From: Nitrospirota bacterium
Lineage (GTDB): Bacteria > Nitrospirota > Thermodesulfovibrionia > Thermodesulfovibrionales > Dissulfurispiraceae
Direction: 5' to 3'
DNA length: 15,014 bases
Assembly: GCA_016212685.1 (NCBI GenBank)
Contig: JACREW010000185.1
Coordinates: 1 to 15,014 of the forward strand
Shown: positions 1 through 5,386 of the stretch, piece by piece
Numbering within the stretch: the stretch's first letter is position 1
Layout of the letters: each line of letters opens with the position of its first letter
The notes under the pieces: generated by a model
What the model was told of the DNA's origin: nothing
Database searches by the model: none
The model's input: the letters and a program-made list of their open reading frames with translations, nothing else
Made by a program: the position numbers and the translations under genes

Positions 1-231
1 GGGCAGACGCGATATGTTCGGCGCGTTCCGGATCATCTTGCAAAGATCGAGCCCCTGAATGCCCGGAAGCATGAGATCCAATATCACGAGGTCATACTTG
101 TTTTTCTTTATCTTCTTTAACGCATCCTCTCCATTGTACGAAGAATCCACGGCAAAGCCTTCTTTTTTCAGGTTGTACGAGATAAGCTCGACTATGTCCG
201 CTTCATCGTCTATGACAAGTATCTTTTTCAT
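1..231 (-). CDS. Response regulator receiver domain protein (partial, C-terminus beyond window)
   Basis: Only the first 77 codons are in the window, starting at ATG 231 and running off the left edge. The translation begins MKKILVIDDEADIVELI. It has the acidic pair D8-D9 and the phospho-acceptor D52 in the stretch LVILDLMLPGIQGLD, which is the canonical CheY-like fold of two-component response regulators. The effector domain is not visible, so the family (for example PhoB/OmpR type) cannot be fixed, although the 'LMLPGIQGLDLC' style is common in PhoB-like proteins. The gene starts 4 nt after the aroB stop codon, so it is probably translationally coupled to aroB and cotranscribed with the aroK-aroB operon. 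The receiver assignment is firm; the output function is unknown. Confidence 0.93.
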   Translation of the reverse strand, partial: MKKILVIDDEADIVELISYNLKKEGFAVDSSYNGEDALKKIKKNKYDLVILDLMLPGIQGLDLCKMIRNAPNISRLP

Positions 232-235
232 TTCG

Positions 236-1321
236 CTAACGCCCTTTGCTTAACGCCTTTGTTATATCTTCGATATTAATGCCCTTCCGAATGCTCACCT
301 TTCCTATTTTTTCAGGAAGAATAAACTTCATCTCCCCGGCCTCGGTCTTTTTATCGAGCCTCATGTGAGAAATAAGATTATCTGCATTCAGGCCCTCCGG
401 CAGTTCCGAAGGAAGGCCGTAAGAGTCTATCAGCGCCTTTATCTCCGACACCTGCTTAGTATCCATAAGTCCCATTATTTCGGACAGCCTTGCCTCGATA
501 TGCATGCCTATCGCGACCGCTTCGCCGTGTAAAAATTTTGAATATCCTGTCTCGGTCTCTACGGCATGTCCGACAGTATGGCCGCAATTGAGGATCACCC
601 TTAATCCGGATTCCCTTTCGTCTTTGGAAACCACCTCGGCCTTTATCCCGCATGAGCGTTTGATGATATGCGTTAAACGGTCGGCATCGAGCGTCAGGAC
701 GGCATCTCTGTTCTTTTCAAGAAATTCAAAAAGCTCCTCATCCCATATAACGCCGTATTTTATTATCTCCGCGATGCCGCACAAAAGCTCTCTTTTAGGC
801 AAAGTTTTGAGCGTATCTATGTCTATCCACACGAGCTTAGGCTGATAAAAAGTGCCTATCATATTTTTGCCGAGTTCATGATTTACGCCTGTCTTGCCGC
901 CTACGGAACTGTCCACCTGAGAAAGAAGGGTTGTAGGAACCTGAATGAAATGAATTCCCCGCATGTATATCGACGCCGCAAAGCCGGTTATATCCCCTAT
1001 CACTCCTCCACCGAGGGCGATAACGCAGGAATTCCTGTCGAGTTTATTCTTTAAAAGCTCTGTCAGTATTTGGTAGGTCTGGTTGTAATTCTTATATTCC
1101 TCTCCGTCCGGGATGATAACGCTAACGCACTCGAAGCCTGCATTTCTAATCGAATTCATAACAACATCGCCATACAGCTTAAAAACCGTCGGGTTGCTCA
1201 CAATCGCGGTCTTAGGGCTGAAGCGGAATTCCTTCATGCGCTCTCCGATACCGGAGAGAATTCCAGCGTCGATTACAATGTCATAGCTTCTCTCGCCGAG
1301 TTCGACTCTTACCGTTTGCAT
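236..1321 (-). CDS. aroB: 3-dehydroquinate synthase
   Basis: This cytoplasmic enzyme converts DAHP to 3-dehydroquinate, the second step of the shikimate pathway, using NAD and a divalent metal. The 361-residue length is normal. Visible signatures are the nucleotide-binding run ALGGGVIGDITGF (about 102-114), the substrate and NAD region VPTTLLSQVDSSVGGKTGVN (128-147), and the metal ligands E185 (CGIAEIIKYG), H248 (NCGHTVGHAVE) and H265 (LHGEAVAIGM). The ATG start at 1321 gives the standard N-terminus. It lies 6 nt after the stop of the DUF2283 gene and is followed after 4 nt by a response regulator. In many bacteria aroB directly follows aroK; here three toxin-antitoxin-type gene pairs separate them. 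The gene looks intact and the call is secure. Confidence 0.98.
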   Translation of the reverse strand: MQTVRVELGERSYDIVIDAGILSGIGERMKEFRFSPKTAIVSNPTVFKLYGDVVMNSIRNAGFECVSVIIPDGEEYKNYNQTYQILTELLKNKLDRNSCVIALGGGVIGDITGFAASIYMRGIHFIQVPTTLLSQVDSSVGGKTGVNHELGKNMIGTFYQPKLVWIDIDTLKTLPKRELLCGIAEIIKYGVIWDEELFEFLEKNRDAVLTLDADRLTHIIKRSCGIKAEVVSKDERESGLRVILNCGHTVGHAVETETGYSKFLHGEAVAIGMHIEARLSEIMGLMDTKQVSEIKALIDSYGLPSELPEGLNADNLISHMRLDKKTEAGEMKFILPEKIGKVSIRKGINIEDITKALSKGR

Positions 1322-1327
1322 GATGGG

Positions 1328-1525
1328 CTACACTGATACGGCATACTCAACTGATTTGGGGTTTTCCATTCGTCGAGATGCGTCCAGTATTTCAATGCCG
1401 ACCACATTGCCGTCTTTGTCAAAATCAAGAATCACGCCCGGCTTTTCTTCGTCGCTTTCCTCAACCGGCGCATTGCTGAAAACAATGCGCATAACATCAA
1501 CCTCGGGGTCGTAAGTTATTTTCAT
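1328..1525 (-). CDS. DUF2283 family protein, putative antitoxin partner
   Basis: A 65-residue acidic protein. It opens MKITYDPEVDVMRIVFSNAPVEES and continues with GVILDFDKDGNVVGIEILDAS, the DUF2283 pattern (Y-D-x-E-x-D near the start, then a G-x-x-x-D-x-D-x-x-G-x-x-V-G-I-E-I strand-turn-strand). The ATG at 1525 overlaps the stop of the upstream DUF4258 gene in an ATGA junction and has a GGAGGC ribosome site inside that gene. DUF2283 proteins are often found beside DUF4258 proteins, and the pair is thought to be a toxin-antitoxin module. Assigning the antitoxin role to this member is inference from acidity, size and partner. The order would be toxin first, unlike the two other pairs in this cluster. 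Confidence 0.8.
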   Translation of the reverse strand: MKITYDPEVDVMRIVFSNAPVEESDEEKPGVILDFDKDGNVVGIEILDASRRMENPKSVEYAVSV

Positions 1526-1782
1526 GACTGCCTCCAGTATTTTTTAATCTTGCTCGTTTTATAAACAGTGACTACTTTTGCAGGGTTAACGGAATCATTC
1601 ACAATAACCCTAACAAGGTAGTCCTTGCCGGTTCCCATATCAATTATGGACTGATATGCCTTCTTCTGTCCATATTCGTCAACAATCTGTTGGGGATCCT
1701 GCAAAATAGTCTCCACCTGATTCCGGGGAATTCCCCTGCGATCCATTTCCTCTTGCGCGTGTCTTGAGATTTCAAATTTCAT
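1522..1782 (-). CDS. DUF4258 family protein, putative toxin of a two-gene module
   Basis: An 86-residue basic protein beginning MKFEISRHAQEEMDRRGI. The motif H8-A9-x-x-x-M13-x-x-R16-G17-I, followed by a conserved-looking 'V..IL.DPQQIVDEYG' helix and the strand pair YLVRVIVN...KVVTVYKTSKIKKYW, matches DUF4258, a small RelE-like fold family. It is followed with a 4-bp overlap by DUF2283. A very strong ribosome site (GGGGGGAGGA) precedes ATG 1782 and is continuous with the 26-bp hairpin repeat at 1795-1820. Family membership is well supported by sequence pattern. RNase or toxin activity is an inference from related small modules and from the surrounding cluster of such modules. Confidence 0.8.
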   Translation of the reverse strand: MKFEISRHAQEEMDRRGIPRNQVETILQDPQQIVDEYGQKKAYQSIIDMGTGKDYLVRVIVNDSVNPAKVVTVYKTSKIKKYWRQS

Positions 1783-1794
1783 TCGTCCTCCCCC

Positions 1795-1820
1795 CTGTCC
1801 CGCACATGCGGGATTTGATG
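1795..1820. repeat. 26-bp hairpin repeat, copy 1
   Basis: The sequence CTGTCCCGCACATGCGGGAT and six further bases match the copy at 2497-2522 at 25 of 26 positions. It contains the inverted repeat CCCGC / GCGGG around four bases. It lies in the 66-nt gap between the DUF5615 gene and the DUF4258 gene, and its edge runs into the DUF4258 ribosome site. It could act as a weak hairpin or module boundary, or be a remnant of the event that placed the modules here. Confidence 0.8.
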
Positions 1821-1848
1821 TCGTAGTTGATGATGAAATCCAGCTTCT

Positions 1849-2211
1849 CTATAGAGGCAAGACTCTAATCCGCGCTCTATCTTCATCTACACTTATCAAA
1901 ACACCGGATTCAAGTTCGTTTCTAAAGCGCGAAAGAACATCAAGCAATATATATTTTGATTTTTCAGGGGCTATGTCTTGGAATCGCAGTTGAATAACGC
2001 TTGGAGAGTTTGCTCCGGTAACGGCAAGTATGGCTCCGAAGTCAAGGTCGTGAGTCAATAAAATATAGCCGTTGGATTTTGCCCAAGCCATGACTTCCCT
2101 GTCCGGGGCTGTAATTGCGCCGACTTCCGACCAATGAACGGCATTAAAACCTTCAGGATTAAGCGTCTTGACCCAGTCGGGAGAAAGATTCATGTCAATC
2201 AAAATCTTCAT
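1849..2211 (-). CDS. DUF5615 family PIN-like protein, putative toxin
   Basis: A 120-residue protein when started at ATG 2211: MKILIDMNLSPDWVKTLNPEGF. The acidic residue D6 in 'ILIDMNLSP', the 'D.EVMAWAKSNGYILLTHDLDFG' block (a T-H-D-x-D-F motif near residue 60) and the later 'PSVIQLRFQDI' strand are typical of DUF5615 (COG4634) PIN-like proteins, predicted RNases of toxin-antitoxin systems. A longer frame starting at 2250 exists, but the 2211 start makes a 4-bp ATGA overlap with the upstream DUF433 gene and gives the family's normal N-terminus, so I prefer it. The acidic residues expected for a PIN-type metal site are present. Toxicity is predicted from family and pairing, not shown here. Confidence 0.87.
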   Translation of the reverse strand: MKILIDMNLSPDWVKTLNPEGFNAVHWSEVGAITAPDREVMAWAKSNGYILLTHDLDFGAILAVTGANSPSVIQLRFQDIAPEKSKYILLDVLSRFRNELESGVLISVDEDRARIRVLPL

Positions 2212-2438
2212 GCAGGCTGTAAGGGCAACTCCACTTCTTCGGCGCGCCATGCGGCATATGAAAGCGCTTCGTCAATGTCCCTCGGCTCCAGATACGGATA
2301 AAGCTTTAAAATATCGTCTCTGGAATGACCTGAAGCAATCATGCCTACTATCATTCCAACCGTCACGCGCATTCCCCGGATACATGGTTTGCCGCCCATT
2401 ACTTCGGGATTAAAGGTTATCCTAAATAGTTTTTTCAT
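2208..2438 (-). CDS. DUF433 family protein, putative antitoxin
   Basis: A 76-residue protein from ATG 2438 (MKKLFRITFNPEVMGGKPCIRGMRVTV). The 'NPEVMGGKPCIRGMRVTV..IVGMIASGHSRDDILKLYPYLEPRDIDEALSYAA' layout is classic DUF433 (COG2442): a G-G-K-P-x-I-x-G-x-R segment followed by a helix-turn-helix-like region. These proteins are predicted antitoxins paired with DUF5615 PIN-like proteins, as here with a 4-bp overlap. A GTG at 2447 would add three residues, but the AGGTGA ribosome site (about 2444-2449) is better spaced for the 2438 ATG. A TATAAT-like box at 2471-2476 lies upstream, with no convincing -35 element. The family call is strong; the antitoxin role follows from the known pairing. Confidence 0.88.
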   Translation of the reverse strand: MKKLFRITFNPEVMGGKPCIRGMRVTVGMIVGMIASGHSRDDILKLYPYLEPRDIDEALSYAAWRAEEVELPLQPA

Positions 2439-2496
2439 AACTCTCACCTCACACTTTTTTCTCTAATTTTATTATACCTGAAATCATTCCTCTCCG

Positions 2497-2522
2497 CTGT
2501 CCCGCCCATGCGGGATTTGATG
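2497..2522. repeat. 26-bp hairpin repeat, copy 2
   Basis: Second copy of the repeat at 1795-1820, with a single difference (CCCGCCCATGCGGG instead of CCCGCACATGCGGG). It lies in the 156-nt gap between the ParE-like toxin gene and the DUF433 gene, so each copy sits just upstream of a module in the direction of transcription. On the minus strand it continues into a purine-rich GCGGAGAGGAATG that resembles the ribosome site and start adjoining copy 1. Here that ATG opens no sizeable gene. Confidence 0.8.
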
Positions 2523-2594
2523 GCCCTCATTCTCCCCACGCCCCGGCAATCTTTGTCTTTATCTTATTTTCAAGCTTATTCACTGACAGCAAGC

Positions 2595-2885
2595 TCAGAG
2601 CCTGTCAATCCAATATCGCGGCTCTCTATGCAGATGGGCAACTGCAACGACAATGATTGTTTCAGAATCAATGCCATAGATTATTCCATATGGAAATTTT
2701 GTCAGAAGACAACGCCGGAGACTCTCTTCTATTTCCGTATTCGCAAAGGGGAAAGCTGCAATTCTTCTAACTGCACGGTCAAGGTCATCTAAAAATTGCG
2801 TTCCCAGACCGTGCGCTTGAGAATCATACCATGAAAAGGCATCGTCAACCTCGGATTGTGCCGGCTTTAAAAAACGAATCTTCAT
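2595..2885 (-). CDS. ParE/RelE superfamily toxin
   Basis: A 96-residue protein of the type II toxin ParE fold. The N-terminal helix pair 'AQSEVDDAFSWYDSQAHGLGTQFLDDLDRAVRRIAAFP' is followed by the strands 'RRCLLTKFPYGIIYGIDSETIIVVAVAHLHREPRYWIDRL'. The 'R(R)....FPY.I.Y.I....I.V.AVAH..R.P.YW' pattern is highly characteristic of ParE-type toxins, which poison gyrase; RelE relatives cleave mRNA. ATG 2885 overlaps the stop of the upstream antitoxin by 4 bp (ATGA), as expected for a coupled antitoxin-toxin pair. The length is normal and there is no sign of truncation. Whether the target is gyrase or the ribosome cannot be decided from sequence. Confidence 0.93.
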   Translation of the reverse strand: MKIRFLKPAQSEVDDAFSWYDSQAHGLGTQFLDDLDRAVRRIAAFPFANTEIEESLRRCLLTKFPYGIIYGIDSETIIVVAVAHLHREPRYWIDRL

Positions 2886-3103
2886 TGAGTGCGATACTTA
2901 CCCATTACCTGATCATAAGACAGTGTCTCCACTTTGCCGGCTTTGTATGCCATCCAGCGTTTACGAGCCTCTTCCGCCCAGATGCGGTCTATTTCAGGAT
3001 CGGGCTTATCAAGCTGCATCAAGATTGAATCCACCAGTTCAATCTTTTCATTGTCCGGCAAGGACTTAATCTTCTCTGCAAGTTCATTGGTTATAGTTCC
3101 CAT
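2882..3103 (-). CDS. Addiction module antitoxin (Unstab_antitox / TIGR02574 type)
   Basis: A 73-residue acidic protein, MGTITNELAEKIKSLPDNEK..., with the family hallmarks 'L..KI..LP..EKIELVDSILMQLD' and 'P(D/E)IDRIWAEEARKRWMAYKAGKVETLSYDQVM'. This pattern belongs to the putative addiction-module component family that partners ParE/RelE toxins by wrapping the toxin with its C-terminal half. Its start at 3103 has a strong AAGGAGG ribosome site. The gene lies 54 nt after aroK and overlaps the toxin gene by 4 bp. Such antitoxins often lack a separate DNA-binding domain, and none is evident here. The assignment is confident. Confidence 0.92.
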   Translation of the reverse strand: MGTITNELAEKIKSLPDNEKIELVDSILMQLDKPDPEIDRIWAEEARKRWMAYKAGKVETLSYDQVMGKYRTQ

Positions 3104-3157
3104 AGCGTTCCTCCTTTTTTATATTCTATCAATTATTCCTCCCCCCGGGCAGCATCA

Positions 3158-3664
3158 TTATATCCCCTTCGCCTTCTCTATTATCTCATCCGCGACTTCC
3201 ATGGGGCTTTTATCTTCGGTATCTATCATTATATCCGCCTTTTCATAATACGGCCTTCTGAATTCGAAGAGTTCTTTTATTTTTTGAAGAGGATTATCGA
3301 CCTGAAGAAGCGGCCTGTCGTTGTTGTTGCTCGTTCTTTTAAGGATCGTTTCCGGAGAGGCACCAAGGCAGATTATCACTCCTTTTTTTCTCAGGTTGTC
3401 CATATTTTCCTGCTTGAGCACCGCGCCTCCTCCCGTAGATATTACCGCTTTCTCCATTTCGGAGAGCCGCTTTATAACATCGGATTCTATCTCTCTGAAT
3501 TTAGGTTCGCCGTATTGTTTGAATATCTCGGTTATGGTCGTCTTCTGCTCCTTTTCGATCTCGGTATCGGCGTCCACCAGCGTATAGCTTAGCCTTTGGG
3601 CAAGTATCCTGCCCACCTCCGTCTTTCCCGTCCCCATAAAACCCGTAAGCACAATGTTTTTCAT
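3158..3664 (-). CDS. aroK: Shikimate kinase
   Basis: Phosphorylates shikimate at the 3-hydroxyl with ATP, in the cytoplasm, at step five of the shikimate pathway. The 168-residue length is typical. Visible residues are the Walker A loop GFMGTGKT (8-15), the Mg/shikimate motif D31-A-D33, R57 in KFREIE, the STGGGAV shikimate loop (77-82), the lid arginine R117 in NDRPLL, and the adenine/shikimate-site RRPYYE (136-141). The ATG at 3664 is preceded on the minus strand by three tandem AGGCAAT units, which take the place of a normal Shine-Dalgarno. Downstream come three toxin-antitoxin-type pairs and then aroB. The gene is intact. Confidence 0.97.
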   Translation of the reverse strand: MKNIVLTGFMGTGKTEVGRILAQRLSYTLVDADTEIEKEQKTTITEIFKQYGEPKFREIESDVIKRLSEMEKAVISTGGGAVLKQENMDNLRKKGVIICLGASPETILKRTSNNNDRPLLQVDNPLQKIKELFEFRRPYYEKADIMIDTEDKSPMEVADEIIEKAKGI

Positions 3665-3685
3665 ATTGCCTATTGCCTATTGCCT
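3665..3685. repeat. Three tandem 7-bp ATTGCCT units
   Basis: Three perfect copies of ATTGCCT lie immediately upstream of the aroK start codon, in the 36-nt gap between divergently oriented aroK and the thermonuclease gene. On the aroK strand this reads AGGCAAT three times and occupies the ribosome-binding zone. Copy number could vary by slippage and would then change spacing upstream of aroK. Confidence 0.9.
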
Positions 3686-3700
3686 GTCTTAATATATTCC

Positions 3701-4270
3701 ATGAAACAATTTTATTATACAAGAATTGCGGTAATTATTTGGCTCATTCTATTCATTCCATTCCCTATAAATGCCCAAAATCCCCCCTCGCCCCCCTTTA
3801 GTAAAGGGGGGGGATTGGAGAAGTTCCGCGTCACCAAAGTCCATGACGGAGACACCGTAAGCATACGGATTAGCGGCTTTGCAAAAATCCCGGTCAGAAC
3901 CGAGAAGGTCAGGCTCATAGGGATCGATGCGCCGGAACTTAAACAGGAACCGTGGGGAAGGCTCTCAAAAAGATATTTAAAGAAACTCATAAGCGAAAGC
4001 GACTGGGTGGTCTATCTGGAGTTCGACGTAGAACAGCATGACAAATACGGGAGACTCCTCGCCTATCTCATGGACAAAAATGGAAGGATGATAAACGAAA
4101 AGATGATCGAAACGGGGCATGCGATTCTTTATACGATCCCGCCTAACGTAAAATACGCGGAAAGGTTTACAGAGGCTCAGAAGAAGGCACAGTTGCGCAA
4201 GGCCGGGATATGGCGCAAAGGCGGATTAAGAAAAAGTCCTGAAGAATGGAGAAAGGAACATCCGAGGTAA
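3701..4270 (+). CDS. Secreted thermonuclease-family (SNase-like) nuclease
   Basis: A 189-residue protein with an N-terminal signal peptide or anchor (hydrophobic IAVIIWLILFIPFPINA, about 9-25) and a staphylococcal-nuclease domain from about residue 41. Catalytic residues are visible: D49-G-D-T, R71 and D76/E79 in RLIGIDAPE, and R118 in DKYGRLLAY. They correspond to SNase D21, R35, D40, E43 and R87. This predicts Ca-dependent cleavage of DNA or RNA outside the cytoplasm. The ATG at 3701 is chosen because it gives a proper signal peptide; the frame is open upstream to 3596 but overlaps aroK. No clear Shine-Dalgarno is present. Residues 27-38 (NPPSPPFSKGGG) are encoded by an inserted palindromic repeat shared with pgi. 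The gene is oriented opposite to both neighbours. Confidence 0.92.
   Translation: MKQFYYTRIAVIIWLILFIPFPINAQNPPSPPFSKGGGLEKFRVTKVHDGDTVSIRISGFAKIPVRTEKVRLIGIDAPELKQEPWGRLSKRYLKKLISESDWVVYLEFDVEQHDKYGRLLAYLMDKNGRMINEKMIETGHAILYTIPPNVKYAERFTEAQKKAQLRKAGIWRKGGLRKSPEEWRKEHPR
3779..3817. repeat. Palindromic C-rich/G-rich repeat in frame in the thermonuclease gene
   Basis: The left arm is AATCCCCCCTCGCCCCCCTT and the right arm is AAAGGGGGGGGATT around a short centre. It is the same repeat as the copy in pgi (6423-6467), but its right arm is 6 bp shorter, exactly two codons. It encodes NPPSPPFSKGG between the signal peptide and the catalytic domain, a position that tolerates insertions. Confidence 0.85.
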
Positions 4271-4291
4271 ACAGTTTTATTTTCAAGGCAT

Positions 4292-5374
4292 TCATGCGGC
4301 GTTTTTCAATACCGCCTCCGCTATATCATTTAGCGACAGCACCTTATCCGCCGCGCCCAATTCTATTGCCCTTTTAGGCATGCCGAACACTATGGACGAT
4401 GCCTCGTCCTGAGCAATAGTGTATGCCCCTGCCTCTTTCATCTCACGCAGTCCCCGGGCGCCGTCTTCTCCCATTCCGGTCAAGATAACTCCTACGGCAT
4501 TCTTGCCCGCATATTTCGCAACGGATCTGAAAAGCACATCCACAGACGGCCTCACGAAATTTACCATCGGGCCGTCTGCGATGTCCACATAATACATGGC
4601 GCCGTTTCTCCTCAGCGTCATATGCTTGTCTCCCGGCGCGATCAATGCCGTGCCCCTCAAAACCCTGTCGCCCGTTTGCGCCTCTTTTACATCGAGCCGG
4701 GACATGGCATTAAGCCTGTCCGCAAAAGAACGGGTAAACATGGGCGGCATGTGTTGAACTATAACTATACCCGGCACGGATTCCGGCATTGCGGTGACTA
4801 TTTCGGTAATGGCCTGCGTTCCCCCGGTGGATGCGCCTATGGCGATTATCCTGTCGGTGGTAGCCATTTTTGTAGGGTCGAGGGTCGTAGTATCATAGGG
4901 TTTTAGGGTTTTAGGGTCGTGGCGGCGCAGGAAGGTAGTCCTGTCCTTTGTCTCTGTGCCCCTTATTTTCGCTTTTACAGCGACCCGCACTTTCCTGATA
5001 ATTTCATCGGCAAGATCCGCAATACCCGTAGAAACATCGATCGCGGGCTTTGATACATAATCCACCGCGCCGAGTTCGAGGGCCTTAAGCGTTGTTTCGC
5101 AGCCGCGCTGAGTAAGAGAGCTTACCATCAAGACAGGTATAGGGTCTGTTCTCATCAATTCTTCGAGGAAGGTGAGGCCGTCCATTCTCGGCATCTCTAC
5201 ATCGAGGGTAATAACGTCCGGCCTTGTGCTTCTGATCTTGTTTGCTGCAAAAATAGGGTCTTGAGCGGTTCCTACGACCTCTATATCTCCGGCGCTGCCG
5301 AGTATTTCGGTAAGAAGATGCCGTATAACCGCAGAGTCGTCTATAATGAGGACTTTAATCTTATTGTCTGCCAT
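4292..5374 (-). CDS. cheB: Chemotaxis response regulator protein-glutamate methylesterase
   Basis: Removes methyl groups from, and deamidates, chemoreceptors during adaptation. The 360-residue protein has an N-terminal receiver domain (D13/D12 acidic pair, phospho-acceptor D58 in TLDVEMPRMDG, K109 in VSKP) and a C-terminal CheB esterase domain. The catalytic triad is S182 in IGASTGGT, H208 in VQHMPPMFT and D304 in TGMGEDGARG. The two domains are joined by an unusually repetitive linker (about 152-170) encoded by AGGGT-type DNA repeats. The start at 5374 lies 12 nt after the pgi stop, so the two are probably cotranscribed. No other chemotaxis gene is in the window. CheA would be expected to phosphorylate D58. 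Confidence 0.97.
   Translation of the reverse strand: MADNKIKVLIIDDSAVIRHLLTEILGSAGDIEVVGTAQDPIFAANKIRSTRPDVITLDVEMPRMDGLTFLEELMRTDPIPVLMVSSLTQRGCETTLKALELGAVDYVSKPAIDVSTGIADLADEIIRKVRVAVKAKIRGTETKDRTTFLRRHDPKTLKPYDTTTLDPTKMATTDRIIAIGASTGGTQAITEIVTAMPESVPGIVIVQHMPPMFTRSFADRLNAMSRLDVKEAQTGDRVLRGTALIAPGDKHMTLRRNGAMYYVDIADGPMVNFVRPSVDVLFRSVAKYAGKNAVGVILTGMGEDGARGLREMKEAGAYTIAQDEASSIVFGMPKRAIELGAADKVLSLNDIAEAVLKNAA
4873..4920. repeat. AGGGT(C/T)(G/T)T degenerate tandem repeat in the cheB linker
   Basis: On the plus strand the unit AGGGTTTT occurs twice in tandem (4897-4912), followed by AGGGTCGT (4913-4920). Two more AGGGTCG units occur at 4874-4888. The repeat stays in frame and encodes the DPKTLKP...TTLDPTK linker between the receiver and esterase domains of CheB. 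Confidence 0.85.
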
Positions 5375-5386
5375 GATTATCGCCGG

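Noticed and set aside
2212..2250. N-terminal extension of the DUF5615 protein (13 extra residues)
   Set aside because: The extension overlaps the end of the DUF433 gene deeply, while ATG 2211 gives the ATGA junction seen in the other two pairs and the normal family N-terminus.
3596..3700. Longer start for the thermonuclease, inside aroK
   Set aside because: It would place 35 residues before the signal peptide and overlap the divergent aroK gene. Start 3701 yields a proper signal sequence.
4622..4906. Open frame antisense to cheB
   Set aside because: It lies wholly within a well-supported gene and has no recognisable protein features.
4895..4920. Telomere-like AGGGTTTT repeats
   Set aside because: Only two or three units, inside a bacterial coding sequence and in frame; better explained as a linker repeat.
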